Origin: Flaccisagitta enflata
Taxonomy: Eukaryota; Chaetognatha; Sagittoidea; Aphragmophora
NCBI GenBank assembly: GCA_965153355.1
Contig: OZ231127.1
Span: 67,146,001 to 67,210,000 of the forward strand
Direction of reading: 5' to 3'
DNA: 64,000 bases
Both the position numbers and the translations under genes were made by a program. Shown piece by piece: positions 35,640 to 48,116 of this stretch. Under the pieces are notes generated by a model, which saw nothing but the letters and a program-made list of their open reading frames with translations, did no database searches and was not told where the DNA came from. Each line of letters opens with the position of its first letter. Position 1 is the stretch's first letter.

Positions 35640-36240
35640 AAAAAAAGAAAAAAACAGAGAAATAAAAAGCCGACAATGGAGACGGAATAAAACAGGTCGT
35701 GGATGGCTAAAGGGGCGTCAGCGATTCCCTTGTCCATTTTCTTTTAATTTGTGTGAACCTTTTACTATAATTAGCAATGATATGAAAGCCCATTAGGTTG
35801 ACAGCATGCGATGTGTTCCAGACTTAATTTCGGTGAAACGTCAGATATATGAAATGACTGGCTGAGTCAGTCTGGCTCATTGTAGAATGAATTTGATTCA
35901 CCATTCGTCAACACTTGTTTCAACAACCACAGCAAAGTGACCGCATACTACCCAAATTGACATTTCAATTCATATAAATGGGGCTTTTAGTTTTTGCATT
36001 GATTCATTCGTGTGTCAACCAGTTTTTTTTTTTACAGAGTGACAGCGAAGTTTTTCAATATAAAAACAGCTGTTTGTACTTTATACATGACTTAAACATT
36101 TCATTGATTTTGACATTTGTCATGTTAAGAGGCCGTTGCCGAGAAAATAAATAAAAAAAACCCGGAGAAAGCGAATGACGATGGCAGGCCGGCATTTGGC
36201 CTTTCAGTGACCACCATCACCGCCACAAGTCACATGAAAT
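35640..36240. other. no feature identified
   Basis: AT-rich, non-repetitive sequence; no ORF or splice pair of note. Confidence 0.4.
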
Positions 36241-36447
36241 TTCCCTTTTCCTCTACTTCTTCCTCTCTTTCTTCCTCATATCCTTCCTCTCCCTCTTCCT
36301 CTCCCTCTTCCTCTCCTCTTTACACCTCTTCCCTGCTTTCATTTCTTCGCCCTCATCACCATTTCCCCTTTTACAGTTTCTACATCTGTTCCTTGCTCCG
36401 TCAAGTTGTGTCCATTTTCGTCCCAATCTGAGCATCTTACATTAACT

Positions 36448-36567
36448 GGCGACGAGTAACAGTGACAAACGGTGACTAACCGTGACTTGCGACGAGTAGC
36501 GGCGAGTAGCGGTGACTAGTGGCGATTAGCGGCGATTAGCGGCAATTAGTGGCGGATAGCGGCGATC
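36448..36567. repeat. ~10-bp degenerate tandem repeat GGCGATTAGC
   Basis: Consecutive units such as GGCGAGTAGC, GGTGACTAGT, GGCGATTAGC and GGCAATTAGT. Confidence 0.8.
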
Positions 36568-36569
36568 AA

Positions 36570-37150
36570 TAGGAAGTAGAGCCAGGGTCGTCTTGGAAAA
36601 ATCAATAGAGGCAAAAAAAAACTAATGGATACATTACAGGCCTCTTGATTGTTCTTTTCTGCTGACAAGCCAAAACTTTCCCCTAAACACTGCCGATTGA
36701 AGTTCAATGCAATTATAGCTGGTTAATCAATTTGGGCCCGGCCACTTCCCACAAATCCTTGCCAAGGTATTGAGCAATAACGGTTGTCATCTCCACCTAG
36801 GTGTTTCAAGCTATCCAGAACAACAGATTTCGCATGTGATTGGATTTTTTCATTATTTATATCATCAATATCGATTTTTTGGCGGGCGGCTTCATGAAAC
36901 AAATGATGATGTTGATAGTTTTTACATGCAATTAAGATTTTCCTTTTATCAGTTCACAACATAAAGGACTAAGTTGTTATAATACCTAAATTCAAACTCA
37001 CATTTTTCTGAATCAACTAAGTTATGCAAGAGCAGTAATCGTAAAACTACAATATGCAAATGATATCCATGCTGACTGCAATTACCATCATCTCCATTTC
37101 GATCTTCTCCTTCTTCTTCTGTTTCTTTTCTTGCTTTTTCCTTCTTCCTC
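36570..37150. other. no feature identified
   Basis: AT-rich unique sequence; a 64-codon ORF at 36770 shows no recognisable feature. Confidence 0.4.
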
Positions 37151-37156
37151 TTGTTC

Positions 37157-37196
37157 ATCTTCTTCTTCTTCTTCTTCTTCTTCTTCTTCTTCTTCT
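37157..37196. repeat. (CTT)n microsatellite
   Basis: About 13 CTT units. Confidence 0.92.
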
Positions 37197-37510
37197 TTTT
37201 CTTCTCCTTCTTCTATCATTGGGACCTGCCGACATCTCCCTTTCCCTGCCGAGAAGCGGCGCTGCTCGCTGCTCCAAAATCTAGAGGCCTGGGATACAAT
37301 ATAATATATGTATGTTGTCCACTGTCATATAACGACTAGCAGCAAATTAGACAATTACGGACCACGAAAAGCTACAAATGATAGCAGGTGAAGGTGGCAA
37401 CTAGGGGTGACTAACAATGATTAACAGAGACCAGCTATACTTCCCCCTCCCTTCCCCACCTCAACACCTCCTTTACCATCCAACATTTAAATGCCCAAAC
37501 CACAATTTTT

Positions 37511-37710
37511 TGTTGCGTGCACGCGACTCTACAACCTGCTGTCTTTCAGTCGGTTAGTCCGTTGGTCCATCCGTTGATCCTTAATACTTTGATCTTTTGG
37601 CATTTACGGGCGGTTTTTGAATTACTTCCCCTGCCCAAATGCTTAACTTCTTTTATCACTGCCACTGCCCACCCATACGCGACTTGGGTAGCCGTGTATT
37701 CGGCCTTGTT
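37511..37710 (+). mobile_element. Helentron-like short element, class B
   Basis: GTTGCGTGCACGCGACTCTA, CAACCTGCTGTC, GTCGG/GTTGG array, CCCCTGCCCAAATGC, CACTGCCCACCC, distal ATACGCGACT, stem GCCG-TGTATT-CGGC (loop change), TTGTT. Confidence 0.75.
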
Positions 37711-37729
37711 CTTTAGTCGCCACGCCGTC

Positions 37730-37960
37730 AATTACGCTGTCGCCGCCACTTTCGCCGCCACCGCCGCCGCCGCCGCCTCTGAATTCGTTGTGGTGACCGC
37801 CGCCACCGCCGTTGAATTCGTCGACGGCTCCACTGGACGCCGTCAAAAGGCGGTCAGTTTTCGAGACCGCCTCTGCCGCAGCAGCAGCAGCCAAATCGAG
37901 ATGCCACGTTGACGCAGCGGCAGAAAGAACGACAACCAACCAATTGTTATGCATTATTTC
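37730..37960. other. GC-rich low-complexity island, possible minus-strand Gly/Ala-rich exon
   Basis: The minus strand stays open and would encode an Ala-rich then Gly-rich segment (AAAAAAEAVSKTDRLLTASS, then GGGGGHHNEF). The plus strand is also open (Ala-rich). GC content is well above the surroundings. Without a splice pair or domain the coding status is unresolved. Confidence 0.3.
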
Positions 37961-38218
37961 AGCCTTCATCGAAAAAATACTGGCGCTCGTTTTCTTTCTT
38001 TTTTTTTTGGGGGGGGGGGGGGAGGGGAAGAGAAAGGAGGGCCTAGAATGAAAGGGATAAGGGGGAGGCCTTTGTCTGTGTGTCTGTCTGACAGTCTGAC
38101 TGCCTGCCTGTTTGCCTATTTGTCCCTCTCTGTCTTTCTCTCTGTCTCTCTCTCTCTCTGTCTCTCTCTGCCTCCCTCTGTCTCTGTCTGTCAGTCTGTC
38201 TGTCTGTCTGTCTGTCTG

Positions 38219-38333
<115 letters not shown>

Positions 38334-38570
38334 GTCTCGTGGAGGGCAAAAACTAAAAAAAAAAAGAAGAGATGGAGGTTTTGTGACGAGAGCCGGCGGC
38401 CTGCTGGACAACTGGACGTGTCAAAGATGGAACGACCAAACCAACGAAAAGCATCATTGGCCGGCGGCTGTGGGCGGGGGTGGTCGTCGATTGTGAGGGG
38501 GGGGGGTTGTCAGCGACTGGGGGGGGGGGGGTTGGCCGGCAGCAGTGGGTGGGGGTGGGCAGCCTGAGCA

Positions 38571-39185
38571 CACCATCCGTTCAAATTACCGCCAGGCGGT
38601 TTTTAGTATTACTCTGAATTTTCCGCTTGAACTTACTCAGGATGGACTTCCAGAACTAGGATCCAGCTTCAAAGAAATCTTTCTTGTGGCGCTTTTTGAA
38701 AAAAATCCAAAATTGATATTTTTTCATTCTATATTGCACCTAGATTCTAGAGGGTTGTTAGAAAACCTTTATAGATAGCATATTTGAATTCCTGATGAAA
38801 TTTCCTTTCGTTTGATAGGTCACACTATATATTTTTCAAAAGAGATTAAATTTTCAATTTTTTAGCCACCGTTACTTTTTGTAACGGTGGCTTAGAAATC
38901 AAAATTTTTATTTCTTTTCAAAAACATATAGTGCGACCTATCAAATGAAAGGAAATTTTATCAGGAATTCAGATATGCTATCTAAAAAGATCTTCTAACA
39001 ATCCTAAAAATTCTGACTTCAAAATAAAAGAAAAAACTATCAATTTTGGATTTTTTTCAAAAGGCGCCACAAGAAAGATTTTTTTGAAGCTGGATTCTTG
39101 TTCAGGAGGTCCATATTGAGTGTAAACAAGCAGAAAATCCAGAGTAATACTGAAAACCACCTGGCGGTAGTTTGAACGGATGGTG
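38571..39185. mobile_element. palindromic foldback (615 bp) with central hairpin
   Basis: CACCATCCGTTCAAA...TACCGCC at the left mirrors GGCGGTAG...TTTGAACGGATGGTG at the right. Arms also share CTTTCTTGTGGCGC and CAAAAGTGATATATA-type blocks in inverse. The centre is a hairpin, GCCACCGTTAC-TTTTT-GTAACGGTGGC. AGCA flanks both sides, a possible 4-bp target duplication. No ORF of note. Confidence 0.75.
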
Positions 39186-39189
39186 AGCA

Positions 39190-40040
39190 TGGGAGGTCGG
39201 TGTTGGTGTTGGAACTGGGGGAAGCCGGGAAAGGGGGGGCGGGGTGAGTATGGCTCTAACGGTGTGGGAGGCGGTAGATTTTAGTGGTGCAGTGAATAAT
39301 AAATCGTAAAATGAACGATAGATGGACGGTCTGAATAAGGTGATGGGTCCGGATATAATAAACGGATAACGTGGAAACAAAAAAAAGAATGGTGAATAAA
39401 TTGAATGGATAAATTGAGGGAATTTATACAAGATGATCATACGCGAAACTTCACTCGACCCCATCTAAAAGAAAATCATAAAGTGACCAACCGACGGACG
39501 GAAGAAATTGACATTCACATCGAAGAATGAACAAATCACGATGACGTAGTTGAAGGGATCACGGACCGACAGACCGACCGACCGCCGGAGCAGAGCGAAA
39601 AATCAATTGCAGAATGGTGAAATTACAATGGCTTTGGTCAACGGATTTATCGACAATTTATTGACGTGGGTTGCCGTCATTGCGAATCGGTACTAAATCA
39701 ACACGCGCGCCATCACTTGTGTACCACGCGTATAAAAAAAAAACGAAACAGACGCACTTGCGAATTGCTTACTATCGTAAAAGAAGATTCAGAGAAACTC
39801 ATTAGAATTCCAAACTGTGGGAAAGCTCTTCGAAAATACTATCATTTGTGCTCAATCTAGTATTATTATCTGGTGTTTCAATCTGTTGTTTCGATAATGT
39901 AACCCCGGTGTACTTGCTTTTGATACGCGTGGTGACCCATTTAGCAGTTAAAAGAAAGCGAAACAAAAAATAGTAAATAAAAGAGAAGTAAATAATCAAG
40001 AAAATGGCAAAATAAGATGAAACGGACATAGTTGTTAATG
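39190..40040. other. no feature identified
   Basis: Mostly unique sequence; a short GACCGACC run near 39562 may be a worn Helentron-like array. Confidence 0.35.
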
Positions 40041-40161
40041 GAGAGAGAGAGAGAGAGAGAGAGATACAAAGAATGAACTACGCCTCCTCTAATTAAACAA
40101 TCTCCGTCCAAAATCTTCTCAAGTAACCGGACAAAAAACAAAACAAAAACAAAACCCACAA

Positions 40162-40300
<139 letters not shown>

Positions 40301-40476
40301 CCTAGTACCCTATGACCTTTCGTTTTACCCTCCACCCTTTTGATGCTTTGCCTCCTTTTTGTCATTCTATTTCCATTTTCTTGCTCTTTTTTTTCTTTTT
40401 TTTTTTTTTTTTGGTCACCGAAGCCCTCGCAAGGGTCTGACCATTTTTCTTATTTTCCCTCCCATTTTGCCGTTTT

Positions 40477-40590
<114 letters not shown>

Positions 40591-40592
40591 TT

Positions 40593-40937
40593 ACTCGCGT
40601 GCACGCAACACTACCGTCGGTCCGTCGGGCCGTTACATTTTTAAATTTGGGACTTATTTGGGTATCTTAAGGTTTGATAAGGAAGGAAAGGAGGGAAGGG
40701 AGGAAGGAATGCAGGGAGGAGGGAAGGAAGGAGGGAAGTAAGGAAGGAGGGGAGGGAGGAAAGGAAGGAGAGAAAGAAAGGAGAGAAAGAAGGAGGAACG
40801 AAAGGAGTGAGGGAATAAAAGTAAGGAAGGAAAGAAGGGGGGGAGGAAGAAAGCAAGGAAGAAAGAAGTATGTATGTATGTTGTTGTGTGTGAAACTGTA
40901 AAACGGAGCACGCGACTGTTGGCCTGTTGGGCTCGTT
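40593..40937 (+). mobile_element. Helentron-like class B copy expanded by a GGAA array
   Basis: The 5' edge ACTCGCGTGCACGCAAC and GTCGGTCCGTCGG array is separated from the 3' edge GAGCACGCGACTGTTGGCC...CTCGTT by about 190 bp of GGAA/GGGA repeat (40680-40865). The matched ends show this is one element with a microsatellite grown inside it. Confidence 0.6.
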
Positions 40938-41039
40938 TCTTGTTTCGCTCCTTTCCGCATATATTTGTTTTCGAAGCAATTTTTCTGGCCAATTTTAGTT
41001 CTTGATCCTTTTCTTTGTCCGTTGTTTATTTCTTGGCGC

Positions 41040-41450
41040 GTAGACAGTGACTGCCCATAGATGTGAGGGCCTATTTATAACAATCTTTTATGATATGTTC
41101 TCTAGTATATGTTAATATGTGTTTCATCAAATCTAAGTGATCTAATGAATGAATGCGCCCCAAAAGCCACCCATGGTTCACCTTTCTATCGATGTTTTTC
41201 AATTATTTTTTTCATTTTACGTTCTTTATCCAATATCCATCGACAGCCATGTTCTCGCCACTTCATACTTCGACCAGTCGGTCGGCCAGTCTGTTTAGTC
41301 TTTCCATTCACTAAAACAGGCACACGCAAACAAACACACGCACATATCAACTTAAAAAGTTTAATTCCATTGACATCAACCGGCCATCTCAAGTGAATCA
41401 TATCAGTTATATGAGGCTCTCTTGTGCAGGATAAGAATTTTACACGATGT
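41040..41450. other. no feature identified
   Basis: Unique-looking sequence; no ORF above background. Confidence 0.35.
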
Positions 41451-41469
41451 TGGCGTTAGTGCGAGGGGG

Positions 41470-41513
<44 letters not shown>

Positions 41514-41799
41514 AAGACAGACAAACAGATAGATAGAGTAAACCTATCACAGACGGAGGCAGCGGGAATAAAAAGGAATAGACAAAGATAAAGGAGAAAG
41601 ACAAGCAAAAAGTATTATAATGACCACAAAGAAAGAATTGTGAGAAAGAAGAAAAAGAAGAAGCGAGAGAAAAGCAAGAAGTATTAAAATGACCACAAAG
41701 TGACGTCATAAAAAACTGCAATGAAAACTCGGTTCTGCGGTCAAAAGGTCGCTCGAGGCTCGATGTGATGAGCCAAAGGGCGACCGAAAGAAAAGTGGA

Positions 41800-42090
41800 C
41801 ACACAAACATTCTAATCATACTCACAAACACCCACATACACACACACAAACACATAAAAATATACTTCCATATTCGCACACATGCACAGTAACAAGCAAA
41901 CACACAAACGTAAAAGCACATACAGACATATTTTTCACACGTTCGTACAGTAACGACGCACAATCACATGTACGTAAACACAGTAGACGCACACAAACCA
42001 ACACATACATTAATAAGCAGTCACACACACAAAAGCTCATACATGCACATGCGCCCAAATAGAAACAACTAACGAGCAACGACACACTCA
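41800..42090. repeat. degenerate CACA-rich tract
   Basis: Scattered CACACA, CACAAAC and ACACATAC words suggest a decayed CA repeat. Confidence 0.65.
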
Positions 42091-42159
42091 AACACAAGGA
42101 GGCCAACGACACCAAAAGCCTCGTAAACAAAATCAAGCATTACGTCATTCTCAAACGAA

Positions 42160-42335
42160 TTTAAACGTTCGGGTCGCCTTCTTTCTACTTCTAGCTTTTA
42201 GCTTTAACTCATGTTCAAGTGGCCTTCTTTCAAGCTTTTAACTCATGTTCGGGTGGTCTTTTTTCTAGTATTAACTCATATTCGGTTGGCCCTCACATTC
42301 GGATGGCCCTCATTCTAGCTTTTAAATCATCTTCT
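42160..42335. repeat. ~45-bp imperfect tandem repeat
   Basis: Three to four units carrying TTTTAACTCATGTTCGGGTG, GGCCTTCTTTC and TCTAGCTTTTA. Confidence 0.65.
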
Positions 42336-42385
42336 TTTATCAACAAAAACAAAAATCAAAACAACAATAACAACATCAACAAGGA

Positions 42386-42424
42386 TTCGATTCGATGTTT
42401 GATTCGATTCGATTCGATTCGATG
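42386..42424. repeat. (GATTC)n pentanucleotide repeat
   Basis: About six units split by GATGTTT. Confidence 0.85.
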
Positions 42425-42756
42425 TTTGAATGACTACAATGAGAACATCTGTATCTAGTTTGAAGGAGAACTTCTGAAAGGGTGGTATATCACTACTTTC
42501 TATGAAATCCCTATGAAACATGAAATTATTCAAAAAATGTTTTTAGAGATATTCTTAAAGAAAAAACAAATAAAAAACGTCATTTCCCAGATGTTACCCG
42601 CTATTGTTGTCACGGATTTGATATAAGGGTTAAGAGGGCTGATGGACATTCAAATATCCAAAAAGAAAATTGAATTTATTCAAATATCCATAAAAAAATT
42701 GGTTGCGTTTGGTCCTTGGGCAAACTTGAATACAAGAAATTGAGCCGCTTCAATTA

Positions 42757-42990
42757 CTTCGGTTGGTTGGTCGGTTGGTTTGTCGATTCCATTCGGTTCG
42801 TATTGGCCACTAACCGAGCCGCTCCCGCGTGGCCGCGCCCCCTCTCAATTTATAAACATGTATTACATGCGATTTGAACCGGAACACAGCTCTCTCTAGT
42901 AGGCTGCTAGTAGGTGGGTTGGTCGGTGGGTGGGTTAATTAGTGGGTGACTTGGTTGGTGAGTGGGTGGTTTGGTTGGTTGGTGGGTAAT
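42757..42990. repeat. GGTTGGTT / GTGGGTTG degenerate repeats
   Basis: Two blocks (42757-42785 and about 42905-42990) of GGTTG/GGTGGG units. The first may be a Helentron-like array remnant. Confidence 0.6.
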
Positions 42991-43111
42991 GTCTTCCGAA
43001 GCTGTTGAATTGCTTGTCATTAGAATTGATGGTAGTTAACTTTATTTCCTCTTATCATTGGGTTATACATGATTTTAAGAGATCAACCAGTGTCCTAATC
43101 CAAAATTGCAG

Positions 43112-43376
43112 TTCATAGATGAGGAAACATTTAGTCAAAACATGAAGAAACAAGCGCAAATACACGTCTGTTCAGGTTTTATACGGTTGGGCAAGGTCAG
43201 GGCCCACCAAAGCATTTTGGAGGGAGCAAAGATGCAAAGCATGAGCAAGAGATCGTTTCACTGCAATAGCTTAGAATTTGGGTATTTCCCTATACTTTCA
43301 CAAATAATTAGATTAAGCGGTTTTCCAATTTTTACACAGAAGAATAAATGGAAAATTCTTATGGACGTTACCTACG
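43112..43376 (+). CDS. candidate internal exon of an unknown gene
   Basis: Bounded by a good acceptor (AAAATTGCAG) and a strong donor (TACG|GTAAGC). Open throughout for 88 codons in phase 0 at the start, ending in phase 1. The product has mixed composition: FIDEETFSQNMKKQAQIHVC, basic KVRAHQSILEGAKMQ, then FPILSQIIRLSGFPIFTQKN and WKILMDVTYG. No transmembrane segment stands out and I do not recognise a family. No adjoining exon was found with confidence. Splice-site quality is the main argument. Confidence 0.4.
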
Positions 43377-44003
43377 GTAAGCTTTTTTGCGCTCTCTTTC
43401 TTTCTTTTTTTGGCAGACTTTTCTAGTCATAGTTTTCTTAAAAACGCATAGGGGAGATTTGTTTATGAAGAAAAACAAGGCGCAGAATGCCATGGAAACG
43501 ACCGGATAAAACTATTACAAATGATCAGCCCATAAATCCTAAAAAAAGCTGAGCATCACTCACAGACTGCGCAGTAAGCAAAAAGCCCAACGGATTTAGT
43601 AAGCGTAGACTCAGTGTTGAGTGTTGGGTGCGTGCACCAAAAAAAGTTATAAAACCATTGATCATCGATCCCTACGGGCTACGGTATCGCTGCCCAGTGT
43701 CCAAAGAACGTTATTACGCAAGAAGGTGGATGCGTCCGAAGATGGTAGAACTTGCTGTCCTCGTTCAGTTTTGATGCGGCAATTTTCGGCGCGCGTGGTT
43801 TCGGGCAAATATCGGTCCGTGACGCGGCGAATGGCGGTTATGGTGCGGCCAAAGCGGCGGTCTCGCGGGCGTGGGCAGTTGCCGATTCAAATATCGTCAA
43901 ATATCATCAAATATCCTCGTAAAAACCGCGGAGAAAAAAAATTCAATTTTCGTCGTTGGCGATTCGAAGGCAGAAAAACAGGCCGAAAAAACAGGGCGGA
44001 GGC

Positions 44004-44011
<8 letters not shown>

Positions 44012-44043
<32 letters not shown>

Positions 44044-44126
44044 CTTAAAGAAAATTTGAAATGGGAATTTTCTGAAATCAATAAAACGAGGGAAAGATTG
44101 AAAGAGAGAGAGAGAGAGAAAGAGAG

Positions 44127-44161
<35 letters not shown>

Positions 44162-44300
44162 GAGAAAAGACAAGAGAGAGAAGAACAGACTTGCAAGCAG
44201 TCAGACCAACAGACGGACAGACAGAAAGACAACACAGGCAGACAGAGAACACAGGCAGACAGGCAGATAGACAAACAAACAGACAAACAGACCGACAGAG
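44012..44300. repeat. GA / GAAA / ACAG low-complexity segment
   Basis: GA run (44012-44038), GAGA/GAAA run (about 44103-44165), then ACAGACAG-like units. The 242-codon ORF crossing it is Arg/Glu/Lys-rich repeat translation in this part. Confidence 0.8.
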
Positions 44301-45654
44301 AGCGTTGGCGGGCTGCAGATTCGGTCGAAGCAGCGTCTTTCTGCGGTGAAGACGATGAAAAGCGAAGCAAAAGCGGAGGCGAAGGCGATTTGCCACTTAA
44401 ATTCAGTCCCTAGCCAAAACTATTTTGGACAGCAGCTCCAAAGAGGACAATCAAAACTCCCTCCTGGTCAACAGCTCTGAAGAAGACACTGAAATGTTGT
44501 CGTCATTTCAAAAAGTAAAGGAGATGTTGTATAATTGTATCCACAATCAAAACTTACTCTCACATTTTGAAGATTTCAGCCAGAATCTTCATTTGCATAC
44601 TGCAGATTAACAGTTGTAATTTTCTGGAAGATACAAAAAAGTTATACAGCTAATCGCAATCGGAAGATGCAATCATTTGATAAATCTATCAATCACAATA
44701 TCAAAAGAGACACCAACTTGCACGTAAATCAGAAAACGACTCCAATCTGAGAGCAATTTGGCACATAGATGAAGTGTGAATGATTAGAATACAATAATGC
44801 TCAAGTAAATTTCATAGCGAAATAAAGACGTTCTCTCTGCGAGCTCGATCGAGCACACTTGCGCGTAAGGCGAAGATTGCAGACAATGTTTTGTCTTCAG
44901 CAATTTGCGACATCCGCAATCAGGCGGTCACTTTCAAGCGAAGGTCGGTAAACCAGTGCCCAACTGACATATAACTTTGCGTGTCTGTTTCTGCTACCAC
45001 GTGGCTATGTGGTTCATCTTTTCTTAGAATCGTTGTTCCTTCATTTTCACCAAAAGTCGTGAGAATTCCAAATTGTAATTATATGTCTGACCGAGTAGTC
45101 GATTAGAAGCTCTAACTTAGACAGCACATCGACACCGACATTTTCCGGGCTTGGGTGTCTTGGTTCATCTTAGAGGTTCTTAATTCTCTGCACACCCATA
45201 GATCTTAGATCGATAAAGATAGGGGTCAATGTCCACGGGACTGACCATGACAGCCACTTATAGTACCCCATGGGGCACCAAAAAGACGTGGAGACAAGTT
45301 TTTAAAACTCAGGGTTTTCCTTCCACTTTGTTTTACCTCTGGAAAACAGAGGAGAACGATTTTTGATAAAAATGAATGGAAGGAGTTAGCTTTGTCAGCT
45401 CATATCTCCTGAACGAATTGAGCAAATGAGCTCAATTTAGGCTCATTTTAAAGAGCTGACTTAGCTCTTTAAAATGAGCCCAAATTGAGGTCAATAGCTC
45501 AATTGGTTTAAGAGTGACAGTCTTTCAAAGTTGATGTAATTTTATCCTTAATGGCAAAAACCCTTGCAACTTAGTCATCTCATATCTTCTATACAAATTG
45601 AGCTACTGAGCTCATAATAAACAGGTCGCCCAGGGGCAATATGTCATTATATGT

Positions 45655-46143
45655 GGTCAGCGATACCCGTTGCCTTGCTTTCCATGGTTGTGAATTGAAA
45701 TGAGAGGAAGCAGGGCAGCGGCTTTAGAACACAAGGGGACTTTCGTTCATCTGTTTGTCCATCCATCTGTTTGTCAGTCCCCCCAGGCCCTCTCAGGCCT
45801 GAAAACTGCCCTCTCATGCCTGAAATCTGCCCTCTCAGGCCTAAAATCTGCCCTCTCAGGCCTTGAATCTGGGAGGTCAGATTTAAGCCCTGAGAACACA
45901 GGTTTCAGGCCTGAGAGGGCAGATTTCAGGTCTGAAAGAGCAGATTCAAGGCCTGAGAGCGCAGATTTCGGGCCTGAGAGAGCAGATTTCAGGCCTGAGA
46001 GGGCAGATTTCAGGCCTGAGAAGGCAGATTTCAGGCCTGAGAGGGCCTGGGGGGACTAACAATTGGACGAACGGACAAACGGATGAACGAAAGTCCCCTT
46101 GTGTTCTGCAGGACTCCGTCCCCTTTAGGGCCGCTGCCCAAAA
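45655..46143. mobile_element. GGTCAGC-CCGCTGCCC family foldback, copy c
   Basis: Starts GGTCAGCGATACCCGTTGCC, then GCAGGGCAGCGGC. Ends CCCTTTAGGGCCGCTGCCC. ACACAAGGGGACTTTCGTTC and its complement form inner arms. The core is a palindromic minisatellite: CTCAGGCCTGAAATCTGCC units, then inverted GGCAGATTTCAGGCCTGAG units, switching near 45880. A different core from copy b between the same kind of ends. Confidence 0.75.
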
Positions 46144-46224
46144 GGAAACGCGTTCTTTGAAATTAGCCCATATCCAGGTATGTAGCTTTATTGATTTAAG
46201 AGCGACGGTCACCTAAAGTTGATG

Positions 46225-46738
46225 TTATCTTTTCGGGCTCCAGGGCTGGATTTTCTTCTTGAGGCTAGGATTTGGGCTCTGGAAGTGGGATTCAGTCTGA
46301 GGCTGGGATTTGGGTCTTGAGGCTGGGATATGGGGCTTGGGTCTGGAATTTGGCAGAATTTGGCTAAATTCTGCCAACATTCACCAAAATCTGCCAAATT
46401 TGGCCAAACTTTGCCGAATCTGGCAGATATTGGCAAAATTTGGCAAAATTAGGTAAAATTTAGCAAAATTTGGCAAAATTTGGCAAAATTTGGCAGAATT
46501 TGGCAAAATTTGGCAGAATTTTGCAAAATTTGGCAGCATTTGGCAGAATTTGGCAAAATTGGGCAAAATTTGGCAGAATTTGGCAAAATTTGGCAGCATT
46601 TGGCACAGTTGGGTTTGGATGCCTGGGGGGGGGGCTGGGGTGCGGGACGTACGGGGAAGAAGGGGAAGGAAGGAGAAATTTCCCCATGTGTGAAAGCATT
46701 GGTCATTGGCCCCTTTGGGGCCACTGCCCAAAGAGCAG
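46225..46738. mobile_element. GGTCAGC-CCGCTGCCC family, 5'-truncated copy d with TTTGGCAGAA core
   Basis: The right end CCCCATGTGTGAAAGCATTGG, GGCCCCTTTGGGGCC and ACTGCCC matches copies a and b. The core (about 46350-46610) is a ~10-bp tandem repeat of TTTGGCAAAA/TTTGGCAGAA. A GGGATTTGGG-type repeat precedes it. The left terminus is missing. Confidence 0.6.
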
Positions 46739-46854
46739 CGACAGCCAGATTGCGCCTATTTCAAAGATTTGTCAAAACACCTTCCAAAGCGTCCGAGTGG
46801 CAGTCTGCACCTCATTCCATTTTAGAGATGAATAGTCATCCAAGGATCGTACAT

Positions 46855-47300
46855 GGTTAGCGGTACCCAATGCACTGCTTGGAGTGATCAGCTGAAAAGT
46901 TAAAGGAGAGCAAAGCAGCGGCCCAAAAGGGCCAATGTCCTTAAGGACTCAGGGGTGAATTTCCAGACGTTCTCAGAGGGCAAATTTGAGGTCTTCAGGG
47001 CAATTTTCCATGTTAATCAATGGGAATTTTACATTTTTTTGATTTTTCACAAATTTTCCATATTATTCAATGAAAATTTCAGTTTTTCATTAATTTTTCC
47101 TTATTAATCAATGGGACTTTTGCATTGAATAGGGCTAAATTAGCCTCGGGCCTCGGGGGGGGGGGGATGGACGGAAGGATGGATAAATGGATGGACGGAA
47201 GAGTGGACAAACAGATGGATGAACAGAAGGACGGATGAACATCTGGAAATTCACCCCTGTGCCCTACAGGACATCGGCCCTTTGGGGCCGCTGCCCAAAA
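46855..47300. mobile_element. GGTCAGC-CCGCTGCCC family foldback, copy e
   Basis: Starts GGTTAGCGGTACCCAATGC, then GCAGCGGCCCAAAAGGGCC. Ends GGCCCTTTGGGGCCGCTGCCC. The inner arms AGGGGTGAATTTCCAGA and its inverse face each other. The core contains repeated AATCAATGGGA / TTTTTCATTAATTTTCC units and a GGATGGACGGA stretch. Confidence 0.72.
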
Positions 47301-47990
47301 ATGGACGAGGTTACATCGGTGAGTCTATCTTATCTTAAGCTAGATAATGATCTATTTGTTTTACTTCATAGAGTTAAAATTGAAACGCATTCTGAAAAAA
47401 GCTCGCACCGGGAAGTGTCTAGACTCACGACAAGCGTAAATCACCACCGATCTAGGCTTTCTTGGGTTTGTTCGATAGAGATTTGTTTTCTCTCGCGACT
47501 TTTGCTTACTAGAATTGTTTTTTGATTGTTTGAAATAGATGAGAGGTACAAATATAAAAACGATTCATGACTGGCAAACACAACTTTACGTTCAGAGTTA
47601 GAGTCCAGGGACTGAAAGGTCAACCACAGAGCAGTCACTCGAAATCATTTTTTAATGAAAGCATTTTGTCTATATTATGGTCAAAACCATTTTTGTTCAT
47701 GACAACCTTCAATTTTTGAGGTTATATCACTTTTTTAACTTGATCTACTTCATCATGAGTAGGAACACCTAATGTAAAGCGACTTTTTAAGAGGCATTTT
47801 CTGCGTCACTCTGCGTGTCTCTCTCTGCTTTGGTAAGTTGTGCATGTGTATAACAAAAAAATGAGGACGATTTATTTCTTAATCAAATTGCATTTTATCT
47901 AGGGTTGCGAGTAGCCACACTCGAACTAATGCCTGCTCTACTACCGGACAATCTCCAAAAATTGTTTTTACTTTGGTTTTATACATTTTT
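47300..47990. other. no feature identified within the large element
   Basis: Unique-looking AT-rich sequence between two nested insertions; no significant ORF. Confidence 0.35.
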
Positions 47991-48116
47991 AGGTGCGACA
48001 AAGCACCTCTATAACTGGCTGTGTCCGTTGGTTGGTTGGTTGGTCGGTCGGTTGGTTGGTAACGCAATCGTTCGACGATCCACACGTCGCACCTTATTGG
48101 CCTACTTGGCCTTGTT
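47991..48116 (+). mobile_element. Helentron-like short element, class D (AGGTGCGAC)
   Basis: AGGTGCGACAAAGCACCT hairpin, CTATAACTGGCTGTGTCCG, GTTGG/GTCGG array, distal CGTCGCACCT complementary to the start, terminal stem GGCC-TACTT-GGCC, TTGTT. Only 126 bp, with no CCCCTGCCC segment. Confidence 0.8.

Noticed and set aside
37643-37969. Gly/Ala-rich minus-strand ORF as a confirmed gene
   Set aside because: Both strands are open because of GCC repeats and no splice sites are convincing; listed only as a low-confidence island.
43621-44349. 242-codon ORF
   Set aside because: The second half is GA/GAAA/ACAG repeat. The first half is Arg-rich with no domain or splice support.
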